DNA from: Phycisphaerales bacterium | Lineage (GTDB): Bacteria > Planctomycetota > Phycisphaerae > UBA1845 > UTPLA1 | Length of the DNA: 64,000 bases | Reading direction: 5' to 3' | Assembly: GCA_022360095.1 (NCBI GenBank) | Contig: JAKSDK010000710.1 | Location: 1 to 64,000, forward strand | In this document: positions 45,246 through 53,179 of the stretch, one piece after another | Numbering within the stretch: position 1 is the stretch's first letter | Layout: every line of letters starts with the position of its first letter | Translations under genes and position numbers: made by a program | The notes under the pieces: model-generated | Told to the model about the DNA's origin: nothing | The model's input: only the letters and a program-made list of their open reading frames with translations | Databases searched by the model: none

Positions 45246-46163
45246 ATGCGAGATTCCTCCTTGCGAATTTACAGGCAGCAATCTCCGTTGCAAACCAAAA
45301 CGACCCGCCAAAAAACGGCCGTTTCGCATCGGCGCGCCTTCACGCTGATTGAGCTCTTAGTCGTCATCGCAATCATCGCCGTGTTACTCGGCATCTTGTT
45401 GCCTGCACTATCGACCGCACGCGCGGAGGGCACCAAGGTCAAATGTCTTGCAAACCTGCGAGCCCTCGGTCAGGCACTCGCCACCTACAGCCTCGACGAT
45501 GAGAAGGGCTTCACTTCACCCGTCATCAACCGATACGACGAATGGGGGTTTGAGGGTGAGTATGAATATGGCGGCAAAACGGGACTGGCGGTGTATTCGA
45601 GCAACGATTTTATCGCGGAGAAGCGAGTGCTGAATCGATACATCTTCGGCGCCGGCTCGAGCATTCCATTCGAGCTTTACGAATGCCCGACCGACGGAGG
45701 CATACAGCCCGCGCCCGTGGATTTCGACCCCTATTTTCTTAGAGCCGATTTGATTAACAAGAAAACCCATGTCGTCACCGGCACCAGCTATAGGCTCAAC
45801 AACCACACGGACTTTTTGAGAAAAACGCAATACGACAATTATTTCTATGGTCCCTATTTGCGAACGCGCACGTCCGTCCCGGATCCGTCCACCACTGTCA
45901 TTCTTGAAGAGACCGTTGCAGAAGTGGCCAAGTGGAATGAACCCAGCTACCGAACGATGGGGTGGCATCGGAAAAACAATATCTTTATGGTGTCCTTCGT
46001 CGACGGGCACGCCGGAAACATCCGGCTGGCCGGCCAGGAGGATCTTTCGGCACAATTCCCGGAGTACTGGGTCCTCCGCGGAGACGGATGGCGAATGGAT
46101 TGTTATCCTGCAGAGCCGATCTGCGACGAACGTAACTTCGCTTGTCAATGTTGTGACGAATAG
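45246..46163 (+). CDS. prepilin-like protein with type IV N-methylation motif
   Basis: About 305 residues. The ATG at 45246 is preceded by CGGAGG; an earlier ATG at 45228 contains that site. After a basic leader comes the prepilin cleavage and methylation motif RAFTLIELLVVIAIIAVLLGILLPAL. The C-terminal region has the planctomycete-type block WHRKNNIFMVSFVDGHAGNIRL, related to the H-X9-DG motif of DUF1559 proteins. It is exported as a pseudopilin or surface protein. These proteins are greatly expanded in Planctomycetes and of unknown function. Confidence 0.85.
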   Translation: MRDSSLRIYRQQSPLQTKTTRQKTAVSHRRAFTLIELLVVIAIIAVLLGILLPALSTARAEGTKVKCLANLRALGQALATYSLDDEKGFTSPVINRYDEWGFEGEYEYGGKTGLAVYSSNDFIAEKRVLNRYIFGAGSSIPFELYECPTDGGIQPAPVDFDPYFLRADLINKKTHVVTGTSYRLNNHTDFLRKTQYDNYFYGPYLRTRTSVPDPSTTVILEETVAEVAKWNEPSYRTMGWHRKNNIFMVSFVDGHAGNIRLAGQEDLSAQFPEYWVLRGDGWRMDCYPAEPICDERNFACQCCDE

Positions 46164-46198
46164 CGTCCGCAGAATGCCCCCCAACCAACCTCGTTGAA

Positions 46199-46501
46199 AT
46201 GACCAAGCTTGTTCGTGTCGGAATCTGGACTGCGGTAGGACTCATGGTCCTTACGGTCGTCGCATGGCGGCTCTGGCCCTCTCAAGAACGGGCCAACGAT
46301 CCTTACGCGGGATGGCCGAAGACCTTGTCCATGACCTGCATCTCCTGCTCACATCGCTACGACGTCTCGTCAAAAGATTACCTCGCAGGAATCGAGGCGA
46401 TGAGAAAAGGTGAACCTTCGGTCGGAAACTGTCCGGCCTGCAAGAGTCACGACGTCACGCGCACCGACCATCTGGGACGCCCTCCCCGCTACACCGACTG
46501 A
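46199..46501 (+). CDS. small membrane-anchored zinc-ribbon protein
   Basis: A 100-residue protein with one N-terminal membrane segment (VGIWTAVGLMVLTVVAWRLW). It is followed by two CxxC knuckles, MTCISCSHRY and GNCPACKSHD, which should bind one zinc ion. It follows the prepilin-like gene by 35 nt and may be co-transcribed. No function is known to me. Confidence 0.65.
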   Translation: MTKLVRVGIWTAVGLMVLTVVAWRLWPSQERANDPYAGWPKTLSMTCISCSHRYDVSSKDYLAGIEAMRKGEPSVGNCPACKSHDVTRTDHLGRPPRYTD

Positions 46502-46678
46502 TTTGCACGCGTGATGGCCGGCCGATGGCAACATAATCATCTGATATTAAATGGTTTACACTTAGATAACCCACCCCGGCCGTCACGGGCTCCCTCCGGA
46601 GGACTTGAAATACCCCAGACCATTGACTACAAATCCTAGTTTATCTTCGGCAGCCGCAGTGTTTGTGGCGATGCAAGG

Positions 46679-47236
46679 ATGTACGAAGAAAACGGCCTCG
46701 CGGAACTTCTGGGAAATGATCGAGCGGTGAAGTTCATTCTACTGGATCAAATCGTCTCACTGGAACCACCGACGCGCATTGTCGCCAGGAAATCACTGAC
46801 CCTGGCGGAAGAATATTTGGCGGACCATTTCCCCACATTTCCGGTCATGCCGGGAGTGCTGATGCTGGAGGCCATGGTCCAGTCCGCGGCATGGCTTGTG
46901 CGAGCCTCGCAGGACTTCAGCCACAGCATGATCGTGCTGGAAGAGGCGAAAAATATCAATTACAAGAGCTTTGTTTCACCAGGCCGCTCACTGGAAGTGA
47001 CGTCTGAGGCGATCAGAATTGAGGAGGCCACTAGCGAATTTAAGGCGTTCGGCCGATCAGATGACGAGGAGATCGTCAAAGCCCGGCTGAGGCTGAGGCA
47101 TTACAACTTGGCCGATGCAAACCCGGAGTTGGCCGATACGGACGAAAAAGTCACGTCGGATCTTCGAAAAAAGTTTGAATTGCTTGGTGGGCCATCGGCG
47201 TTGAAGATGGCCACGGCGATGACGAGCAGCAGTTAG
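46679..47236 (+). CDS. FabZ-like 3-hydroxyacyl-ACP dehydratase (first of two)
   Basis: A 185-residue hot-dog-fold dehydratase. The catalytic pair is visible in DHFPTFPVMPGVLMLEAMVQSAAWL: H of HFP and E of LEAM. It has an extra C-terminal tail of about 45 residues compared with FabZ. It heads a compact five-gene cassette (DH, ACP, DH, KS-like, KS), all on the plus strand with gaps of 4-47 nt or overlap. It probably dehydrates ACP-bound 3-hydroxyacyl chains, perhaps as a heterodimer with the second dehydratase. Confidence 0.85.
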   Translation: MYEENGLAELLGNDRAVKFILLDQIVSLEPPTRIVARKSLTLAEEYLADHFPTFPVMPGVLMLEAMVQSAAWLVRASQDFSHSMIVLEEAKNINYKSFVSPGRSLEVTSEAIRIEEATSEFKAFGRSDDEEIVKARLRLRHYNLADANPELADTDEKVTSDLRKKFELLGGPSALKMATAMTSSS

Positions 47237-47261
47237 GCGTCCGCAAGGAGGACAAACTGGT

Positions 47262-47651
47262 ATGATGATGAATCGTGATGAGTGTTTCGACAAAGTCAAA
47301 GAGGTCTTGGTCGATGCCCTTGGCGTCGATGACGACGAAATCAAGGAGGAGGCGACGCTCACGGGAGACCTGGGCGCGGAGTCGATTGATTTTCTCGATA
47401 TTGTCTTCCGGCTTGAGAAGACGTTTGGAATCAAGATTCCGCGGGGAGAGTTGTTTCCGGACGACATCCTGAACAACCCGGAATACGTCGACGGCGGCAA
47501 AATGACCCCCAAGGGTCTTGAAACGCTGAAAGGCGCCATGCCTCATGCGGATTTCTCCGACTTCGAGGCCGACCCGGACGTGTCCAAGATGCCCAACCTC
47601 TTCACCGTGAAGACGATCGTCAATTACGTCACTACGAAAACGGCGGCCTAG
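47262..47651 (+). CDS. acyl carrier protein with long C-terminal insertion
   Basis: A 129-residue carrier protein, longer than the usual 75-85. The phosphopantetheine site is S41 in DLGAESIDFLDIV. After helix II there is an insertion of about 35 residues (DGGKMTPKGLETLKG, then FSDFEADPDVS) before the final helix (LFTVKTIVNYV). Three ATG codons occur in a row at the start. It lies between the two dehydratase genes and is presumably the carrier for this cassette. Confidence 0.88.
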   Translation: MMMNRDECFDKVKEVLVDALGVDDDEIKEEATLTGDLGAESIDFLDIVFRLEKTFGIKIPRGELFPDDILNNPEYVDGGKMTPKGLETLKGAMPHADFSDFEADPDVSKMPNLFTVKTIVNYVTTKTAA

Positions 47652-47655
47652 CCAC

Positions 47656-48135
47656 GTGCGTTGGATCTGGATCGACAAATTCACGGATTTTCAATCCGGT
47701 GTGCGCGCCACGGCGATCAAGAACATCAGTCTTGCCGAGGAACATCTGCACGATCATTTCCCCGCCTACCCCGTCATGCCCGCGAGCTTGATTATCGAGG
47801 GCATGGCCCAGACCGCGGGCATTCTGGTCGGCGAAGCTCGCGACTTCGCCGAAAAAGTCATCTTAGCCAAAGTTAAAAAGGCCCGCTTCGAGCGGGAAGT
47901 TCGCCCCGGCGAGCAGCTAAAATACGATGCGGCGATTGAACAGGTGACGGAAGAAGCGGCCATGACGACGGGAAAAGTGTCCGCTGACGGCGAGCCGCTG
48001 GCGGAAATCGACATCGTTTTCTCGCACATCGACAACAACCTGAGCGGGCTGACGTTCCCTAAGGAAAACTTTGTTTTCACTGAGGATTTCAAGTCCTTGC
48101 TCCGGACATACAATGTGTCAACGGCCAAGGCCTGA
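47656..48135 (+). CDS. FabA/FabZ-like dehydratase (second of two)
   Basis: A 159-residue hot-dog-fold protein starting with GTG 4 nt after the ACP stop. Catalytic residues are kept (DHFPAYPVMPASLIIEGMAQTAG: H and E), but the usual PGV turn is PAS. It differs enough from the first dehydratase to suggest a heterodimer or a distinct chain-length preference, as with the ApeI/ApeP pair in aryl polyene clusters. The activity is inferred from fold and residues. Confidence 0.82.
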   Translation: MRWIWIDKFTDFQSGVRATAIKNISLAEEHLHDHFPAYPVMPASLIIEGMAQTAGILVGEARDFAEKVILAKVKKARFEREVRPGEQLKYDAAIEQVTEEAAMTTGKVSADGEPLAEIDIVFSHIDNNLSGLTFPKENFVFTEDFKSLLRTYNVSTAKA

Positions 48136-48182
48136 CACACGACGAGCTTTCGCAAACGTTGCATCAGTGGAATGCTGTGATC

Positions 48183-49535
48183 ATGAAGAAAAAACGTGTC
48201 GTCATCACCGGACTCGGAGTCGTCACACCACTCGGCGTCGGCATCAACGAAACGTTTGACGCCCTGGTTGAGAAAAAGTGCGGCATCCGTCGAATCCAGG
48301 CGTTCGATCCGAGTCGATTCGCGTCGCAAATCGGAGGCGAGGTCACGGACTGCAACGTCAAGAACTGTGTCCCGAAAGGTTACCGCAAAGCCACAAAAGT
48401 CATGGCGCGCGACATCGAACTCGCCGTGATCGCCGCCTACCATGCCGTCAAGGACGCCGGACTCAAAACAAAGTGCCTGGTCGATCGCGGCGAGGTGGAC
48501 GGTGGACTCGACGTTGACTCCACTCGGTTTGGCGCCAACATCGGCGCCGGCCTGATTTGCGCCGACCTCACGGAACTGGCCGGGGCTCTGGCAACCGCGG
48601 CCGAAAAACCCGATACGCCGGAAAACCGCGGCTTCAGCCTGAACAAATGGGGCCGTGAAGGAATGGAAAACCTCACGCCGCTGTGGCTGCTCAAGTTCCT
48701 GCCCAACATGCTGGCCTGCCATGTCACCATCGTCCACGATTGCCAGGCGCCGTCGAACACCATTACGTGTGGGGAGGCGAGTTCACATCTGGCGATCGGC
48801 GAGGCATTGCGGACGATTGAGCGAGGGGCGGCGGACATTTGTATCTGCGGAGGCGCCGAGAGCAAAATGAATCCGATGGGCCTCATGCGACAGGCCCTGC
48901 TGGACCGCTTGGCGACCGATTACAACGACAAACCGGCTGAGGCGTGCAGACCGTTCGACTCCAAGAGAACCGGCATGGTCATCGGCGAAGGCGGCGGGTT
49001 GATCATCCTCGAAGAATTGGAAAGAGCAAAGGCGCGCGGGGCGAAAATCTACGGCGAAATCGTCGGCTTCGGGGCATCGGTCAACAGCTCCCACTGGATG
49101 AAACCCCAATCAAACGGACGTGGGCTGACACTTGCCATGAACAAGGCCTTGGACGATGCAGGCGTTTCAGCAAGCGAGATTGGGCTCGTGAGCGCTTCGG
49201 GCGTTGGCACGAAGGTCCACGACGCCTCCGAGGCAGCCGCCATAAAACAGGTTCTTGGCGATCGCACCGTGACCGTGCCCGTGATGGCCACCAAGGGCTC
49301 CCTGGGAAACAACGGCGCAGGGAGCGGAGCCATCGATATCGCTGCACTGACGATGGCGATGCACCGAGGCGTGATTCCGCCGTCGCTCAATACCGAAATG
49401 GTCGATCCGGACTGCGGAATCCATGTCGTCACGGGCGACCCGATTGATTCGCGGGCCGATGTGGCCATCTCGGTGGCCAGCGCCTTGTCCGGCGGCCAAA
49501 CGGCGGCCCTTGTGATTCGGAGATATCAGGCATGA
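48183..49535 (+). CDS. ketosynthase-like protein lacking catalytic residues (KS-beta/CLF-like)
   Basis: A 450-residue thiolase-fold protein of the FabF family, from the ATG at 48183. When aligned by eye with FabF around PSNTITCGEASSHLAIG, the nucleophilic cysteine position is E198. The first histidine (HGT in FabF) is S339 (VSASGVGT), and the second (MTGH) is N376 (KGSLGNN). The structural lysine K371 is kept. This is the pattern of a chain-length factor or KS-beta, which partners an active ketosynthase. Its stop overlaps the start of the intact ketosynthase by 4 nt (ATGA), suggesting translational coupling and a heterodimer. Confidence 0.82.
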   Translation: MKKKRVVITGLGVVTPLGVGINETFDALVEKKCGIRRIQAFDPSRFASQIGGEVTDCNVKNCVPKGYRKATKVMARDIELAVIAAYHAVKDAGLKTKCLVDRGEVDGGLDVDSTRFGANIGAGLICADLTELAGALATAAEKPDTPENRGFSLNKWGREGMENLTPLWLLKFLPNMLACHVTIVHDCQAPSNTITCGEASSHLAIGEALRTIERGAADICICGGAESKMNPMGLMRQALLDRLATDYNDKPAEACRPFDSKRTGMVIGEGGGLIILEELERAKARGAKIYGEIVGFGASVNSSHWMKPQSNGRGLTLAMNKALDDAGVSASEIGLVSASGVGTKVHDASEAAAIKQVLGDRTVTVPVMATKGSLGNNGAGSGAIDIAALTMAMHRGVIPPSLNTEMVDPDCGIHVVTGDPIDSRADVAISVASALSGGQTAALVIRRYQA

Positions 49536-50830
49536 GTCGACGAGTTGTTGTCACGGGCATGGGCTGGATCACCCCTTTGGGACGAGACATCGAAACCACT
49601 TGGGGTCGAATCCTCGCCGGAGAAAGCGGCGTCGCGAAAACGACGATCTTCGATGCAGGCACCTTTCCGACCCAGTTTTCGGCCGAAGTCAAAGACTTCG
49701 CACTCAAAGACTTTCTTAATCCACCTGAATACGATGTGCATAAGACCGTCAGCAGGCAGGCGGGGTTCGCACTCGCCGCAGCGAAGCTTGCCTGGACGGA
49801 TTCCAACCTTGAAGGCGCTGCAGATCTCGACAAAACGCGTGTCGGCGTCTACCTCGGCGGCGGCGAAGGCCCCATGGACTTCGACAATTTCACCGCCGCG
49901 GCCGTCGAAGGCTGGAATTACGAAGATAATGACTTGGACGCCACCCGATGGGCCGATGTCGCCTCGACTCAACTGCAGATGACCACTGAGGCCGAGCAGG
50001 ATCCGAACATGGCCGCCGGGCACATCGCCCAACTGTTCGGTGTCGAAGGGCCCAATTTCAACACCCTCACCGCCTGTGCCGCAAGCACGCAGGCCATCGG
50101 CGAAGCCACGAACATGATACGGCGAGGCGACGCCGACGCCATGATTTCCGGCGGCTGCCATTCGATGATCCATCCTTTCGGCGTCACCGGCTTTAACCGC
50201 CTGACGGCCCTTTCGACACGCAACGACACCTGCCTGACGGCCTCTCGGCCCTTCGATCGCACGCGTGACGGATTTGTTCTCGGCGAAGGCGCAGGCATGC
50301 TCATTCTTGAGGAACTTGAGCACGCCCGGGCTCGTGGAGCGAAGATTCTGGCAGAGATTGTGGGCTACGGCTCAACAGCCGACGCCTTCCGCATCACGGA
50401 CATCCATGAGGACGGTCGCGGCGGGATCGCCGCCATGCGCATGGCCATCGAAGACGCCGGGCTCTCGCCTCAGGACATCCACTACATTTCCGCTCATGGC
50501 ACCGGCACGCAGGAAAACGACAAAATCGAAACACTGGCCATTCGAGGTGTCTTCGGGGAGAACGCAAAGAACGTGCCGGTCAGCAGTGTCAAAAGCATGA
50601 TGGGCCACTTGATTGCCGCAGCCGGTGCCTGTGAACTGATCACCTGCATCCTGGCCATTCGCGACAACCAACTCCCCCCCACGATGAACTATGAGCATCC
50701 CGACCCTGTTTGCGATCTGGACTACGTCCCGAATGAACGGCGTGAAACAAACGTCCAAACCTGCCTGAGCAACTCCTTCGGATTCGGGGGGCAGAACGAC
50801 ACGCTTGTGGTGACGGCGTTCTCGAGTTGA
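49532..50830 (+). CDS. beta-ketoacyl-ACP synthase II-type
   Basis: A 432-residue FabF-family condensing enzyme with an intact triad: C182 in LTACAASTQAIG, H322 in SAHGTGT and H358 in KSMMGH, plus K354. It catalyses Claisen condensation of malonyl-ACP with an acyl chain. Translation is coupled to the inactive KS-like gene before it. The pair recalls KS-alpha/KS-beta of type II polyketide synthases and KS pairs of aryl polyene clusters. No ketoreductase or acyltransferase gene is adjacent in the window. Confidence 0.9.
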   Translation: MSRRVVVTGMGWITPLGRDIETTWGRILAGESGVAKTTIFDAGTFPTQFSAEVKDFALKDFLNPPEYDVHKTVSRQAGFALAAAKLAWTDSNLEGAADLDKTRVGVYLGGGEGPMDFDNFTAAAVEGWNYEDNDLDATRWADVASTQLQMTTEAEQDPNMAAGHIAQLFGVEGPNFNTLTACAASTQAIGEATNMIRRGDADAMISGGCHSMIHPFGVTGFNRLTALSTRNDTCLTASRPFDRTRDGFVLGEGAGMLILEELEHARARGAKILAEIVGYGSTADAFRITDIHEDGRGGIAAMRMAIEDAGLSPQDIHYISAHGTGTQENDKIETLAIRGVFGENAKNVPVSSVKSMMGHLIAAAGACELITCILAIRDNQLPPTMNYEHPDPVCDLDYVPNERRETNVQTCLSNSFGFGGQNDTLVVTAFSS

Positions 50831-50869
50831 TTGATCGGGATGAGCAAGCCCGTCAAATCCGTGTGAGAC

Positions 50870-52663
50870 TTACTCCAGAATCTTATCGATGAACAGGCCT
50901 AGATCGTCTCCGTTGGCGACACCGTTGTCGTCCAGGTCAGCCGCCCAATGCGCCAAGGGCGTCGTGGTGACTCCGAGCAGCACATCGACCATGGGGCCGA
51001 TGTCATCCAGGTCGACCACTGCGCTGATATCCACGTCCCCTTTTCGCACAGGTTCTTCGATCTGGAGGGTCTGGTTCACGCCGACATTAAAAAACTGCTG
51101 AACCAGCCCGCTGGCGGGCCATTCCACGCGCACGGAATGGATGTTGATGATCCCGGAATCGCCGATTCCGAAATGTGCGGCCACTTCGTTTTGTGACATG
51201 TAATTACTGTTGCAGGACACTTCTCGCATCTGAGTCGTGCCTCCTCGGTCCACCTGGACGTAAACTCGCGCCCCGATGCCGAAATGATTCGTTCGATGCC
51301 CCCGAAGCAAGACCCGGAACCAATTGTTCGAATTGCCGCCGTCATTGCGGTACAATACAGGATGCTCATTGTTGTTCACGATGAAAACATCCTGATCCCC
51401 GTCCCGGTCGTAGTCCAGAACCAGGAACGCTTTGCCTGATCCGGTGTCATCAAATCCGACGGTGGCGCCAAGTTCCGTCATCGTCCCCGTTCCGTCGTTT
51501 TGCCACAGCTTGACCACGTCGTCGTTGAAAGCATCGTCAGAGGCCGTCGATGGAAAAACGACGCCGTTGGTCATTCCCAAGTCCAGATCACCGTCGTTGT
51601 CATAATCGAAAAAGGAAGCTCCCCACCCCCAGGCACCGTCGCGCACACCCACGGCGTCGGTCTGATCGCTGAATACCGCGGCCCCGTCATTGCGATAAAA
51701 ACGATTCCCGGTGTATCCCCAGCCGCATAAGAGCACTTCGCATGTTTCATCCGCATCGAAGATCGACGTGACAAACCAATCGAGATCTCCGTCATTGTCA
51801 TAATCGCCGATTGCCGATCCCATGCCGTTCTCATCCGTCCCCACCTGGGCAGAGGCCGTGACCTTGGTGAAGGTGCCGCCGAGGTTTCGAAAGAGCTGAC
51901 TGCTCCCAAAGTCCGCCGCGATGAGAAGATCGACCCATCCGTCGTTGTCGATGTCTGCAAAACCGGGAGCAAATCCGTAAACCGACTGCCCCGCAACGGC
52001 ACCTGACGCCTGCGTCACATCCGTGAAGTGGCCTGTTCCGTCGTTGTTAAAGAGAAGACATCCGGTGGGCGAATTCCTCCACGCCGTCACGAGCAGATCA
52101 AGATCGCCGTCCAGGTCGTAGTCACCGAGCGCCGCGCTCGTAAAGCGCCGTTTGTCTCCGTCGGGAGCGATCGCCACGCCTCGACTGATTGCACTCTCGG
52201 TGAAGCCTCCCGCTCCGTCGTTGATGTACAAGTAGTTGCGTTGCTCCCGATCAACCGTCAGCACGTACAAATCCGGGAACCCGTCGTTGTTCACGTCACC
52301 CCAAAGAGCGCCGCTCGACCATGCCGTCAGCGCGACACCGGCCGAGGCCGCAACATCGGTAAAAGTCCCGTTCTGCTGATTCTTGAACAGCAAATTCGGG
52401 GCATTGAGACGAGTCACGTAAAGGTCGGGCCAACCGTCCTTGTCGTAGTCCGCAACCGTCGCCCCTCCGGACATGTACAACATTTCCCGGTCAAACGGAT
52501 TAAAATCTGGCGGATAGACTCCGTCCCACTGCAAATGGTCGACCCCGGCACTGAGTGTCACATCCTGAAACGTTGCCGCCTGCGCGGAAGCCGACACATT
52601 GGACAACACCACGGCGCCCAAACATGCCAGGAATGCTCGACCCAATCGATTCTGTATTCTCAC
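50870..52663 (-). CDS. secreted FG-GAP/ASPIC-UnbV protein with dockerin-like tail (copy 1)
   Basis: A 597-residue protein that starts with GTG at 52663 after a strong AGGAGGG. A signal peptide (about 1-28) leads into seven or so FG-GAP/VCBS calcium-binding repeats (for example ATVADYDKDGWPDLYVT and GDYDNDGDLDWFVTS). An ASPIC/UnbV domain lies at about 445-530 (GIGARVYVQVDRGGTTQMREV). The C-terminal 60 residues have two dockerin-like EF loops (GDVDISAVVDLDDIG and DLDDNGVANGDDL). Probably a beta-propeller adhesin or part of an extracellular complex. The next upstream gene is its paralogue. Confidence 0.85.
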   Translation of the reverse strand: MRIQNRLGRAFLACLGAVVLSNVSASAQAATFQDVTLSAGVDHLQWDGVYPPDFNPFDREMLYMSGGATVADYDKDGWPDLYVTRLNAPNLLFKNQQNGTFTDVAASAGVALTAWSSGALWGDVNNDGFPDLYVLTVDREQRNYLYINDGAGGFTESAISRGVAIAPDGDKRRFTSAALGDYDLDGDLDLLVTAWRNSPTGCLLFNNDGTGHFTDVTQASGAVAGQSVYGFAPGFADIDNDGWVDLLIAADFGSSQLFRNLGGTFTKVTASAQVGTDENGMGSAIGDYDNDGDLDWFVTSIFDADETCEVLLCGWGYTGNRFYRNDGAAVFSDQTDAVGVRDGAWGWGASFFDYDNDGDLDLGMTNGVVFPSTASDDAFNDDVVKLWQNDGTGTMTELGATVGFDDTGSGKAFLVLDYDRDGDQDVFIVNNNEHPVLYRNDGGNSNNWFRVLLRGHRTNHFGIGARVYVQVDRGGTTQMREVSCNSNYMSQNEVAAHFGIGDSGIINIHSVRVEWPASGLVQQFFNVGVNQTLQIEEPVRKGDVDISAVVDLDDIGPMVDVLLGVTTTPLAHWAADLDDNGVANGDDLGLFIDKILE

Positions 52664-53179
52664 TGCTTTGACCCTCCTGCAGGCGACTTTCTCTCCCTGC
52701 CTCCCTTTGCCGATCCGCGCCTGGCGGATGCGATCGCCACTTCAACTCTCAAAGAGAGACTGGAGTTTGTATCGAACTGAGCATCCTCAAACAAGACGCA
52801 AGCCCAGGACATAAATAGATGTCTCGTGCTCGCGCAGAAATTCCAGAATAACTCACAAGATATGGTAACGATGAACCAGCAAAAGCACCTTTCCCAAAAG
52901 AAGAACTTCCACGGCTCTCAATATTGCATGTCCTAACCCCACCTACAACCATGCAATATCGTATCAGCTGAACACTCAGACGGCAAGCGCAAAATGGGCT
53001 ATTTTGCCCAAAATACACCATTTGAGACGGCCTTTGTATTTAATGATCTGTTATTGCAATCAAACCCGGGAAAGGCGAAATCACCCGATCGCCAGGAGTG
53101 GCACGACAACGCTTGTCGTGACGGTGCTCAACCTTGGAGACATCGTCGACCTATTCAAGCGCGTCAGACCGCGCGAGAA
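52664..53179. other. 516-base gene-free region between tandem paralogues
   Basis: The region contains three inverted repeats. ATATTGCATG (52921-52930) is inverted at 52950-52959. GCAAAAT (52989-52995) is inverted at 53001-53007. CACGACAA (53102-53109) is inverted at 53113-53120 over a 3-nt loop; this last one lies after the stop of copy 2 and may act as its terminator, though no T-run follows. The others may be operators for copy 1. The frames here do not look coding. Confidence 0.5.
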
